Shown: positions 1 through 5,269, numbered from the stretch's first letter. The stretch is DNA of 12,679 nucleotides from Bacillota bacterium (GCA_016288175.1 JAEEYN010000117.1:1-12679); one strand, 5' to 3'. Made by a program: numbers and translations. The notes: generated from the sequence alone by a model not told the origin.

Positions 1-76
1 CCGGATGCTTATTCATTTCCTGAATTGCCCAACTGGTCTTTCCTGCTCCACATGGAGCATCAATTACTGTAATGAT
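1..76 (-). CDS. P-loop NTPase/helicase, N-terminal fragment, non-canonical start
   Basis: The first 25 codons of a minus-strand gene that continues beyond base 1. The reading gives IITVIDAPCGAGKTSWAIQ. It contains a Walker A motif (GAGKTS) directly after a hydrophobic beta strand, so the protein binds a nucleotide triphosphate. Short N-termini of this kind open DEAD/DEAH-type helicases of phages and conjugative elements; that assignment is inference because only the start is visible. A perfect AGGAGG ribosome binding site lies at 84-89, but no ATG, GTG or TTG occurs in frame between the upstream in-frame stop (TAA in AAC TAA TCA) and the P-loop. Translation therefore seems to begin at ATC (76-74, 7 bases from the site) or ATT (73-71, 10 bases from it). 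A frameshift upstream is the alternative. Confidence 0.6.
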   Translation of the reverse strand, partial: MITVIDAPCGAGKTSWAIQEMNKHP

Positions 77-481
77 ACTGTTACCTCCTAATGATTAGTT
101 TTTGATTATCTAAACAGGGCATGAAGCGCCTTGTAGTTTTCAATTATTTACCGTACACCGTGCGGCTGCTTCCTGCTTCGCCCTTAAAGCGGGGCAGCGG
201 GGGTTGCGGGGGCCGCCATCGCGGCAGCGTCGGTTTGCAGTATTCAGTTGTCAAGGTTCATTGCGCGGCAAAAAAACGGTGCACCGAAACAAGCCTGCGC
301 ATTCAGGCGTGTTTGTGTACACCGGCTAACAGCGCGGTTATATTACTTGATACAGGACAATAAAATCAGCTCAAGCATGAACGATAAAGATACACAATGC
401 TTCCCTTTATTCTTTTGTGGGGCAAGTCTATCAGAATTGGAAAAATCCCGCAAGGGGGTTTCGCGAGAAAATTATAATATA
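77..481 (-). other. Long structured leader between the repressor and the P-loop gene
   Basis: About 400 bases without a convincing gene, lying downstream of the minus-strand repressor and upstream of the minus-strand P-loop gene. Several inverted repeats are visible: GCCTG/CAGGC at 293-308, the palindrome CGGTGCACCG at 277-286 (followed on the minus strand by seven T), CCGTA/TGCGG near 151-165, and CTGC...CCC/GGG...GCAG near 173-197. Near the repressor's 3' end there is a weak CCC-GCAA-GGG hairpin with an ATTTTT run on the minus strand (around 447-455). The arrangement could be a regulated 5' leader with attenuation. No -10/-35 pair could be chosen with confidence. The plus-strand reading frames here have no ribosome binding sites or recognisable domains. 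Confidence 0.35.
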
Positions 482-706
482 TTATTCCGTCTGTTGTTCT
501 TCTGTCTCCGGGATGTACTCTAAGAAATCGCCCGGCTGACAATCAAGCATCCGGCAAATCTCGTTGATATTCTGCCACGCTATAGGGCGCTTCTCTCTTA
601 ACTTTTGGATTGTGCTTTCAGCTAATAGTTTTTCCTTACGAAGGCGCGTTGTATTAAAGCCTTTTTCGCGCAAGGCAGCCAGTACATCAAACTTATAAGC
701 AAGCAT
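482..706 (-). CDS. Small XRE/Cro-type helix-turn-helix repressor
   Basis: A 74-residue DNA-binding protein of the short Cro/CI class often found in phages and integrative elements. Residues about 5-65 form one compact HTH domain. The stretch around STIQKLREKRPIAWQNINEI has the turn and recognition helix, followed by CRMLDCQPGDFLEYI, the typical end of this family, with an acidic tail. The ATG at 706 has a GGAGG site 7 bases upstream on the minus strand. It is divergent from the plus-strand genes that begin at 979 and shares a control region with them. That region holds a repeated TACACGA palindrome, so self-regulation and repression of the rightward operon are likely. The operator assignment is inference; the family call rests on the sequence pattern. 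Confidence 0.85.
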   Translation of the reverse strand: MLAYKFDVLAALREKGFNTTRLRKEKLLAESTIQKLREKRPIAWQNINEICRMLDCQPGDFLEYIPETEEQQTE

Positions 707-811
707 AACACGCCTCCATTTTTCTTACGCCAGTTGGGAAACGGGGGGCCTATACGGATCGTGTTCTTTCTCCGTTATATAATACCATAAACACCCGGCA
801 CCGCCGTTTAT

Positions 812-840
812 AATATAACGCACGCACGAGTTAAAGGCAA
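812..840 (-). promoter_or_regulatory. Candidate promoter of the XRE repressor
   Basis: On the minus strand, TTGCCT (840-835) is followed after 17 bases by TATATT (817-812), about 105 bases before the repressor ATG. The -10 is good and the -35 moderate. The spacer contains CGTGCGTGCG, which resembles half of the TACACGA/TCGTGTA operator seen nearby only loosely. Confidence 0.4.
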
Positions 841-866
841 GGACAGGCAAAACAATATATTTTAAA

Positions 867-909
867 ATACACGATTTAAGGTGTTGGCAATACACGAAAC
901 ATCGTGTAT
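867..909. promoter_or_regulatory. Palindromic operator with three TACACGA half-sites
   Basis: The palindrome TACACGA-AACA-TCGTGTA occupies 891-908 and covers the spacer and -10 of the rightward promoter. A third half-site lies upstream at 868-874, as part of ATACACGAT (867-875), a perfect 9-base inverted match to ATCGTGTAT (901-909). A single dimer at 891-908 would block RNA polymerase, and the extra half-site could allow cooperative binding. The neighbouring XRE protein is the natural candidate ligand. The repeats are directly visible; the protein partner is inferred. Confidence 0.6.
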
Positions 910-912
910 AAT
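884..912 (+). promoter_or_regulatory. Strong sigma-A promoter of the rightward operon
   Basis: TTGGCA (884-889), a 17-base spacer and a perfect TATAAT (907-912) lie about 65 bases before the ATG at 979. It is the best promoter in the left part of the window and is overlapped by the TACACGA palindrome, so it should be strong but repressible. Confidence 0.75.
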
Positions 913-978
913 CAGGCCATAGTCAGAACCGCAACACACGGCGACGGCTAAATATAATCCTTAAAGGAGATAGAAAAA

Positions 979-1257
979 ATGCTTACCACTTCCGCCATCG
1001 AAAAAAAGATTGAAGAGCTCAAATCCCTTGAAGCTCTCGCAAAAGAGCTTGAGACTGAGATCGACTCCGCAAAGGATGAAATCAAATCCGTTCTTATTGA
1101 AAAGAACGTCGAAGAGCTCATCGTCGGCGCACATATCGTCCGCTTTACTTCCGTAATGACTCAGCGCTTCGACTCAACCGCTTTCAAGAAAAAGCTTCCG
1201 GAACTCTATTCGGCCTATGTTAAGCAGGTCAACAGCCGCCGCTTTACGATCAGCTAA
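979..1257 (+). CDS. Small coiled-coil protein of phage/integrative elements
   Basis: A 92-residue protein starting at an ATG preceded by AAAGGAG (963-969). Residues about 5-45 are rich in Glu, Lys, Leu and Ala with heptad-like spacing and should form a coiled coil. The rest reads as a compact beta-rich tail with FDSTAFKKKLPELYSAY and ends in SRRFTIS. Similar short proteins with an FDS.AF....PELY core and an RRFTI end are familiar from Firmicutes prophages and integrative elements, often near recombination genes. I know no proven function. The coiled coil plus small size recalls Gam-type nuclease inhibitors, but that is only an analogy. It is the first gene after the strong operator-controlled promoter and is followed by two GC-rich hairpins. 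Confidence 0.8.
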   Translation: MLTTSAIEKKIEELKSLEALAKELETEIDSAKDEIKSVLIEKNVEELIVGAHIVRFTSVMTQRFDSTAFKKKLPELYSAYVKQVNSRRFTIS

Positions 1258-1265
1258 AAGGAAGC

Positions 1266-1304
1266 GCCCCCTGCAAAATGCTTACCACGGCGAAAACAGG
1301 GGGC
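1266..1304 (+). other. GC-rich hairpin GCCCCCTG/CAGGGGGC
   Basis: Perfect 8-base arms at 1266-1273 and 1297-1304 enclose a 23-base loop, 8 bases after the stop of the coiled-coil gene. No T run follows, so it is not a standard terminator. It may be a processing or stabilising structure within the operon transcript. Confidence 0.5.
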
Positions 1305-1321
1305 TATACCACCACCGGAAT

Positions 1322-1358
1322 CGGGGCGGAGTGATTGAATGATATCATATCCGCCCCG
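1322..1358 (+). promoter_or_regulatory. Hairpin that holds a ribosome binding site and start codon
   Basis: Perfect 9-base arms CGGGGCGGA (1322-1330) and TCCGCCCCG (1350-1358) enclose a 19-base loop. The 5' arm and first loop base contain GGAG (1328-1331), placed 7 bases before an ATG (1339) that lies in the loop and opens a 15-codon reading frame. The 3' arm is complementary to this ribosome binding site. The loop also carries the palindrome ATGATATCAT. The structure could control translation of the leader frame and, by coupling, of the SprT-like gene. Confidence 0.4.
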
Positions 1359-1386
1359 CAAATTCAAGCCATATATTATTGAATGA
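1339..1386 (+). CDS. Possible 15-residue leader peptide before the SprT-like gene
   Basis: ATG at 1339 with GGAG 7 bases upstream encodes MISYPPRKFKPYIIE and stops at TGA 1384-1386, 16 bases before the ATG of the SprT-like gene. No homolog is known to me. The spacing fits a translated leader that delivers ribosomes to the weak downstream site. The reading frame is short enough to arise by chance, so confidence is low. Confidence 0.25.
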   Translation: MISYPPRKFKPYIIE

Positions 1387-1402
1387 AAGAGAGAATAAAG
1401 CC

Positions 1403-2059
1403 ATGAATAACATTGACAAAATGAGCCGCCTTTGCGGTATGCTCGAAAAAGCTTTCCGTGTTCTGAATGAAGAGCTATTCTCTAATAGCTTACCGACTCC
1501 AATACTTACCGTTATCCCGTCCTCAAAGTCCTATGCACATTATACCGTGTATGACGCCTGGGACGCTAAGCAGGGCGGCAAGCGCGAAATCAATATTGCC
1601 TCCGGAACACTTGATAGGCCGATAGAAAATGTTGTAGCGTCGCTTGTACATGAGATGGTGCACATGAACAATGATCTTGTCCTCAATATCCAAGATACAA
1701 GCAATCGAGGAGTATACCACAACAAACTATTCCGCCGTGAAGCCGAAGCGCACGGATTGATTGTTTCCCGTTCGGAAAAATACGGGTGGAGTCATACGGA
1801 ACCGGGCGAAGCGTTGATAGATATCATCATCAAACATGATGAAGTCTTTAAAGAGATCGAGCTTTGCCGGACAAGCTCATACCCTTCCGCCGTCGGAGTT
1901 GGAACACACACCGGAAGCGGAAGCCCCGCCATCAGCACGATAGGCGGGAACGGCCATCAGCGCAAATACATTTGCCCGTGTTGCGGCAACAGTGTTCGAG
2001 CAACAAAGGCCGTAAACATTGGCTGTCTCGATTGCGGCGTCGCAATGGTGCAATGCTAA
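1403..2059 (+). CDS. SprT-like zinc metalloprotein
   Basis: A 218-residue protein with the SprT-like metallopeptidase layout. An N-terminal helical part (1-30) is followed by a strand region, then the metal-binding helix LVHEMVHMNND (His83, Glu84, His87), then VYHNKLFRREAEAHGL with a probable third ligand at His106. A C-terminal zinc ribbon follows (Cys191-x2-Cys194 and Cys208-x2-Cys211). In eukaryotes this domain (Spartan/SPRTN) cleaves proteins crosslinked to DNA; bacterial and phage members are mostly uncharacterised, so substrate and activity here are inferred. I chose ATG 1403, which has AAAGAGAG 9 bases upstream. A TTG at 1379 is in frame but lacks a ribosome binding site. Both the catalytic Glu and the metal ligands are present, so the protein appears intact. 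Confidence 0.87.
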   Translation: MNNIDKMSRLCGMLEKAFRVLNEELFSNSLPTPILTVIPSSKSYAHYTVYDAWDAKQGGKREINIASGTLDRPIENVVASLVHEMVHMNNDLVLNIQDTSNRGVYHNKLFRREAEAHGLIVSRSEKYGWSHTEPGEALIDIIIKHDEVFKEIELCRTSSYPSAVGVGTHTGSGSPAISTIGGNGHQRKYICPCCGNSVRATKAVNIGCLDCGVAMVQC

Positions 2060-2068
2060 ACAGGATCA

Positions 2069-2101
2069 GCGGCAAGGCGGGAACCCTCCCGCCAACGCCG
2101 C
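2069..2101 (+). other. Long GC-rich hairpin after the SprT-like gene
   Basis: The outer arms GCGGC (2069-2073) and GCCGC (2097-2101) and the inner arms GGCGGGA (2076-2082) and TCCCGCC (2087-2093) form a 12-bp stem with a small internal loop and an ACCC tetraloop. No T run follows. It could stabilise the upstream mRNA or reduce read-through. Confidence 0.5.
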
Positions 2102-2168
2102 GCAAGGGCTCACACTCTCCCGCATGGGCTCAACCGTCATTAAATAGTCATGGAGGCTATGGAAAGAA

Positions 2169-2507
2169 ATGAAAAAGAAATACACTGTATCTCAGTTCGT
2201 TGAATTGTGCAGCGCACGCAAACCGAGCGTATACATCTACCAAAGCGGGAACCAGTCAAGCCGCATCAATCAGCTATTGGCAATGCAAGCCGAGTTGAGC
2301 TTCCCGGAAATGATTGTGCCCGTACCTCTTGCCGGGAAAGGCGACCGCCTGTATTTCAAGAACGGAAAAGATTATCTCGGCTTCAATAGGATCCGTTATA
2401 TCGAATGCGATATCAACGAAGAAATGATTGGCCTTTACTTCACAATAGTTTGTGAAAGTCAAGAGCCGAACGCCACAGATAATAGATACGTCATGCTTGC
2501 AGATTAA
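2169..2507 (+). CDS. Unknown 112-residue protein of the mobile element
   Basis: Not recognised. The ATG follows GGAGG (2152-2156) at 12 bases, a wide but workable spacing. The protein opens with a basic MKKKYTVSQFVELC, followed by mixed alpha/beta sequence without signal peptide or membrane segment. The sequence YFKNGKDYLGFNRIRYIECDI suggests a small beta-sheet domain, and the end is acidic. It lies between the SprT-like gene and a small Cys-pair protein in the same direction, so it probably belongs to the same transcript. Codon use agrees with its neighbours in the element. Confidence 0.75.
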   Translation: MKKKYTVSQFVELCSARKPSVYIYQSGNQSSRINQLLAMQAELSFPEMIVPVPLAGKGDRLYFKNGKDYLGFNRIRYIECDINEEMIGLYFTIVCESQEPNATDNRYVMLAD

Positions 2508-2528
2508 CGAACAAACGGAGGTTTTACG

Positions 2529-2759
2529 ATGAATAACGCGCATTGCTCCCTTTGCGGGAAAGAATTAGAAATCTATGACATTCTCAACGACTATTCCGTT
2601 AAGCGAGAGCGCATAGGTTACGGCTCTATGTATGACGGAATGGCGCTCAACCTTTGCATTTGCAGCGATTGTCTTGACAAGATGATTCTATTATGCAAGA
2701 TAAATCCGCTTACAAAAGCGGCGGAGCCCGTCCACCAACAAGGGAACCTATATCATTGA
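2529..2759 (+). CDS. Small protein with two Cys pairs (zinc-ribbon-like)
   Basis: A 76-residue protein with a GGAGG site 7 bases before the ATG. Cys6-x2-Cys9 near the N-terminus and CICSDC (Cys45-x2-Cys48, plus Cys43) in the middle could bind one zinc ion across a 35-residue loop. This layout is common in tiny proteins of phages and conjugative elements. The function is unknown; a nucleic-acid or protein-binding role is a guess from the fold type. It starts 21 bases after the preceding stop, which suggests co-transcription. Confidence 0.78.
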   Translation: MNNAHCSLCGKELEIYDILNDYSVKRERIGYGSMYDGMALNLCICSDCLDKMILLCKINPLTKAAEPVHQQGNLYH

Positions 2760-2904
2760 AGAACAGCGGTATCCGGAAAAGTCTACCATAACGAACACAC
2801 TCAGAACGTGAGAATTTATGTTCGTAAAAGCTCGTTTCAGCTATGTAAACATATCCGCAAATTCAATCATCTTTGTGAACAGTATTATCGGAGGTAATCA
2901 CAAC

Positions 2905-3504
2905 ATGGAAAGCAGAACATTCTATTATGCCCGCGTCTCATCAAAGGAACAGAACCTTGACCGCCAAATCACCGCATTCGAGGCCATGGGCGCGTCTTCG
3001 CGGGATATTGTAATCGATAAGCAATCGGGAAAAAGCCTTGACAGGGCAGGATATCAAGCGCTAAAAACAACTATGCTAAGAAAGGGCGATACGCTTATTA
3101 TTAAAAGCCTTGACCGACTCAGCCGAAACAAAAGCGATATCAAGCGCGAGCTCGAGTATTACAGAGATAACGATATTCGCCTAAAGATCATTGATATTCC
3201 GACAAGCTGCATCGATTATCCGGAAGGGCAAAAATGGATTCTGGAAATGGTCAACAACATTCTTATTGAAGTTCTCGGCACGATTGCACAACAGGAACGC
3301 GAAACAATACACCAACGACAGGCGGAAGGAATAGCCGCCGCGAAAAGGAAAGGAAAGAAGTTCGGACGACCTCGGCAGGGAACACCCGCAAATTGGGATT
3401 CCGTCATAACCGAATGGCAAGCCGGAAGCATCACGGCAAAAAAGGCTATGGAGCTTACCGGAACGAAACGGACAACCTTTTATAAGCTTGTCAAAACGCT
3501 TTAA
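2905..3504 (+). CDS. Small serine recombinase (resolvase/invertase family)
   Basis: A 199-residue site-specific recombinase. The N-terminal catalytic domain has YARVSSKEQN with the nucleophile Ser12 and Arg10, then Arg47, then KSLDRLSRN with Asp70, Arg71 and Arg74, all expected active-site residues of the gamma-delta resolvase/Hin family. A long helix region (about 105-150) leads to KKFGRPRQG, the usual hinge, and a short C-terminal helix-turn-helix (about 165-199) for DNA binding. I chose ATG 2905, with GGAGG 10 bases upstream; an in-frame ATG at 2818 lacks one. The size fits resolvases and invertases and not large serine integrases. It may resolve cointegrates, invert a segment, or serve the element's own integration. 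No crossover site was identified with certainty. Confidence 0.92.
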   Translation: MESRTFYYARVSSKEQNLDRQITAFEAMGASSRDIVIDKQSGKSLDRAGYQALKTTMLRKGDTLIIKSLDRLSRNKSDIKRELEYYRDNDIRLKIIDIPTSCIDYPEGQKWILEMVNNILIEVLGTIAQQERETIHQRQAEGIAAAKRKGKKFGRPRQGTPANWDSVITEWQAGSITAKKAMELTGTKRTTFYKLVKTL

Positions 3505-3522
3505 TGAATGGAGGTAATAAAA

Positions 3523-3657
3523 ATGGGCGAGTTCTTCATTTTCATTTTCGGAGGCTTGTTTCTGATAATCAAAGATTTGGTCGATACCTACCGCGAAGCA
3601 AAGTTTCAGACCGCTTACTGGAACCGCGTCAGCAATTCACGGCAAAGAAAGGAATAA
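3523..3657 (+). CDS. 44-residue single-span membrane peptide
   Basis: A very short gene with a strong GGAGG site (3510-3514) 8 bases before its ATG, starting 18 bases after the recombinase stop. Residues 3-16 (EFFIFIFGGLFLII) form a hydrophobic segment that could span the membrane. The rest is hydrophilic and basic, ending in NSRQRKE. The spacing and ribosome binding site argue for real translation together with the recombinase. No family is recognised; small membrane peptides of elements can act in exclusion, toxicity or anchoring, but nothing here decides among these. Confidence 0.65.
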   Translation: MGEFFIFIFGGLFLIIKDLVDTYREAKFQTAYWNRVSNSRQRKE

Positions 3658-3792
3658 TATTTTCCCTTGTTATTTGCAAGGAAACGGCGTCTAATTAAGG
3701 CTTTTGTTCCGGTCGGTACTTTATACGGCTAACACAAACAAACGATTTTGAGAGCTAGTTTACTTGAATAATGCTATAGCGAAAAACAAATA

Positions 3793-3817
3793 AAGGGGCG
3801 GTTTGATTCCGTCCCTT
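3793..3817 (-). terminator. Terminator-like hairpin near the element end
   Basis: Arms AAGGGGCGG (3793-3801) and CCGTCCCTT (3809-3817) pair over 9 positions, with one G-T wobble on the plus strand, around a 7-base loop. On the minus strand the hairpin is followed by TATTTGTTTTT, the better T run; on the plus strand only GTTT follows. It could stop transcription entering or leaving the element. Confidence 0.45.
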
Positions 3818-3995
3818 GTTTGGTGGTGGTGTGTTCATAGCTTTTTCTTTCAAAGCCAGAGAGCCCGCCGCATGGCTGCTTACCCTTGACCTTGCAGCAG
3901 TTCCCCGGCTTCTGTTTCTATGATACCACGGACGGCGGCAACTGCATACTTTAAAAATCATCTCATATTTTAATTTTGTAAATCCTTTATTTCAA

Positions 3996-4043
3996 AAACT
4001 TAGAGTGCACTTTTTAAGTTTGCTATAAGCGTAATGGCGCTTA
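3996..4043. repeat. Two adjacent inverted repeats at the element end
   Basis: AAACTTA (3996-4002) and TAAGTTT (4015-4021) flank a 12-base spacer that itself contains the palindrome AGTGCACT. Immediately after this, TAAGCG (4026-4031) and CGCTTA (4038-4043) flank a 6-base spacer. Both are perfect and lie within 80 bases of the feoB junction. They are candidate recombinase or excisionase binding sites. Confidence 0.5.
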
Positions 4044-4059
4044 ACAAAAAATCACACTT

Positions 4060-4085
4060 TAGCACCCTATATTTCTCTTACCATG
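4060..4085. other. Probable attachment-site junction with feoB
   Basis: The reading frame matches FeoB from about codon CTT at 4077 (L-T-M-C-M-G-F-G-C-N). Upstream of this the frame runs through unrelated AT-rich DNA to a stop at 4032-4034. The switch in composition and similarity marks the element boundary within about 10 bases. The matching core repeat must lie at the other end of the element, outside the window. Confidence 0.55.
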
Positions 4086-4916
4086 TGCATGGGTTTCGGG
4101 TGCAACGCGGCGGGCGTTGTGGGCTGCCGGATCATGTCGGGCGAAAGGGAGAAGCGCATTGCGATGCTGACGAACAGCTTCGTGCCCTGCAACGGACGTT
4201 TTCCGCTGATCATCACTCTGACGGGCCTGTTCCTCGTTCCGGGAAGCGGTTCCCCTCTCGCGGCGGCAACGGTGCTCGCCTGCCTTGTGGTCCTCTCCGT
4301 TCTGATGAGTCTTGCGGCGACAAAACTGCTATCGAAAACGGTCTTCCACGGCGGGAGCGAGAGCTTTTTGATGGAGCTGCCGCCTTATCGTCCGCCGAAA
4401 GTCGCGAGGGTGCTGCTCTCAGGCGCGGTCGACCGCACGGCGCGCATACTGCTTCGCGCCGTCCTCGTTGCGGCACCGGCGGGGCTGGTCCTCTTCATCC
4501 TCGCGAATATCCGGACGCCGGGCGGACCGCTGCTCACCGCCGTCTGCGGCTTTCTCGATCCCTTCGCGAGGCTTTTCGGCCTCGACGGACCGATCCTCGC
4601 GGCGTTCATCCTCGGTTTTCCGGCGAATGAGCTCGTGCTGCCGATCCTTCTGATGGCCTATACCTCGAGCGGCACGCTGGCGGAAGCCGGCGGAGCGGAA
4701 CTTTTTTCCGTGCTCTCCGCGAACGGCTGGACGACGTTCACCGCGCTTTCGACGGTGCTGTTCTCGCTTTTTCACTGGCCGTGTTCGACAACGCTCCTGA
4801 CGGTACGCAAGGAGGCCGGCGGGACGAAATGGATGCTGCTCGCCGCCGCCCTGCCGACGGCGTTCGGGATGATCCTGCTTGCGGCGCTGAAGCTCTTCTC
4901 AAGTCTGCTGTTTTAG
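4077..4916 (+). pseudogene. feoB: Ferrous iron transporter FeoB, 5'-truncated by the mobile element
   Basis: Only the C-terminal membrane part of FeoB remains, about 280 codons of a protein usually near 650-700 residues. Recognisable blocks are MCMGFGCNAAGVVGCRIM, then NSFVPCNGRFPLIITLTG (a gate-region motif), FILGFPANELVLPI, and the late NGWTTFTALSTVLFSLFHWPC. Several hydrophobic spans follow one another. The N-terminal GTP-binding domain, which drives Fe2+ uptake, is missing, as is the first half of the membrane domain. The first ATG (4083) has no ribosome binding site. The frame is intact to the stop, so damage looks recent or reversible: excision of the element could rejoin the gene. A strong terminator follows. 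Confidence 0.87.
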
Positions 4917-4976
4917 CGGGAGCTCCTTATCAAAGCCGCCCCGCACGCGCCGGAGTCGCTCCTCCGACACGATTTT

Positions 4977-5003
4977 CCGGCCCGATGAGGGCCGGTTTTC
5001 TCT
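4977..5003 (+). terminator. Rho-independent terminator of feoB
   Basis: A perfect 7-bp GC stem, CCGGCCC (4977-4983) and GGGCCGG (4989-4995), with a GATGA loop is followed by TTTTCTCTT, 60 bases after the feoB stop. Confidence 0.85.
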
Positions 5004-5177
5004 TCCTCTCGGGTCCTTCCGCGGCGGCAAAAATATTTTTCAAATAATTAATTTGTAATGTTTCACCGCCCGTAAAAGTTTTCCGCGCAGACATTGACAA
5101 ATTATATGTCAAGTCGTTTTTTCAGTGCGAATTTTGGCACTTGACACCGTTTTGCATCTGTCCGCTCCCGGCGTTTT

Positions 5178-5195
5178 TCGCCCTATTTTGGGCGA
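5178..5195. other. Hairpin TCGCCC/GGGCGA beside the DnaA boxes
   Basis: Six-base perfect arms (5178-5183, 5190-5195) around TATTTT end one base before the first DnaA box. It may be part of the same regulatory structure. Confidence 0.45.
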
Positions 5196-5196
5196 C

Positions 5197-5269
5197 TTAT
5201 CCACATTATCCACATGTTTATCCACAATAAAAAGTGTTTAAGCGGCTGTTTTTTCGGGAGTTATCCACA
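5197..5269 (+). other. Cluster of four perfect DnaA boxes
   Basis: TTATCCACA occurs at 5197-5205, 5206-5214, 5218-5226 and 5261-5269, all in the same orientation and without mismatch. The first two touch and the third follows after 3 bases. This nonamer is the consensus binding site of the initiator DnaA. Such density by chance is very unlikely. The cluster could be part of a replication origin or a DnaA-titrating/regenerating site. There is no dnaA or dnaN in the window, so the chromosomal oriC role is unproven. Confidence 0.8.

Larger units (their letters stand above)
3658..4076. other. Non-coding terminal region of the mobile element
   Basis: About 420 bases between the last element gene and the broken feoB. 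It holds a bidirectional terminator-like hairpin (3793-3817), a minus-strand frame at 3880-3956 that reads like the last 20 or so codons of a gene (ends ETEAGELLQGQG, preceded by an in-frame stop), and two adjacent inverted repeats at 3996-4043. Base composition becomes AT-rich from 3950 onward. No start codon with a ribosome binding site is visible on the plus strand. The layout matches the end of an integrative element, where recombinase-binding sites are expected. Confidence 0.5.

Noticed and set aside
121..523. Two overlapping plus-strand frames of 80 and 91 codons
   Set aside because: No ribosome binding site or domain, a switch between unrelated compositions, and antisense to a structured leader and the 3' end of the repressor.
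2818..2904. Upstream in-frame ATG as start of the serine recombinase
   Set aside because: It has no ribosome binding site and would add residues before a family-typical N-terminus; ATG 2905 has GGAGG at a suitable distance.
3755..3961. A 68-codon minus-strand frame at the element end
   Set aside because: It overlaps a terminator-like hairpin, has no ribosome binding site at its first ATG, and is basic low-complexity sequence.
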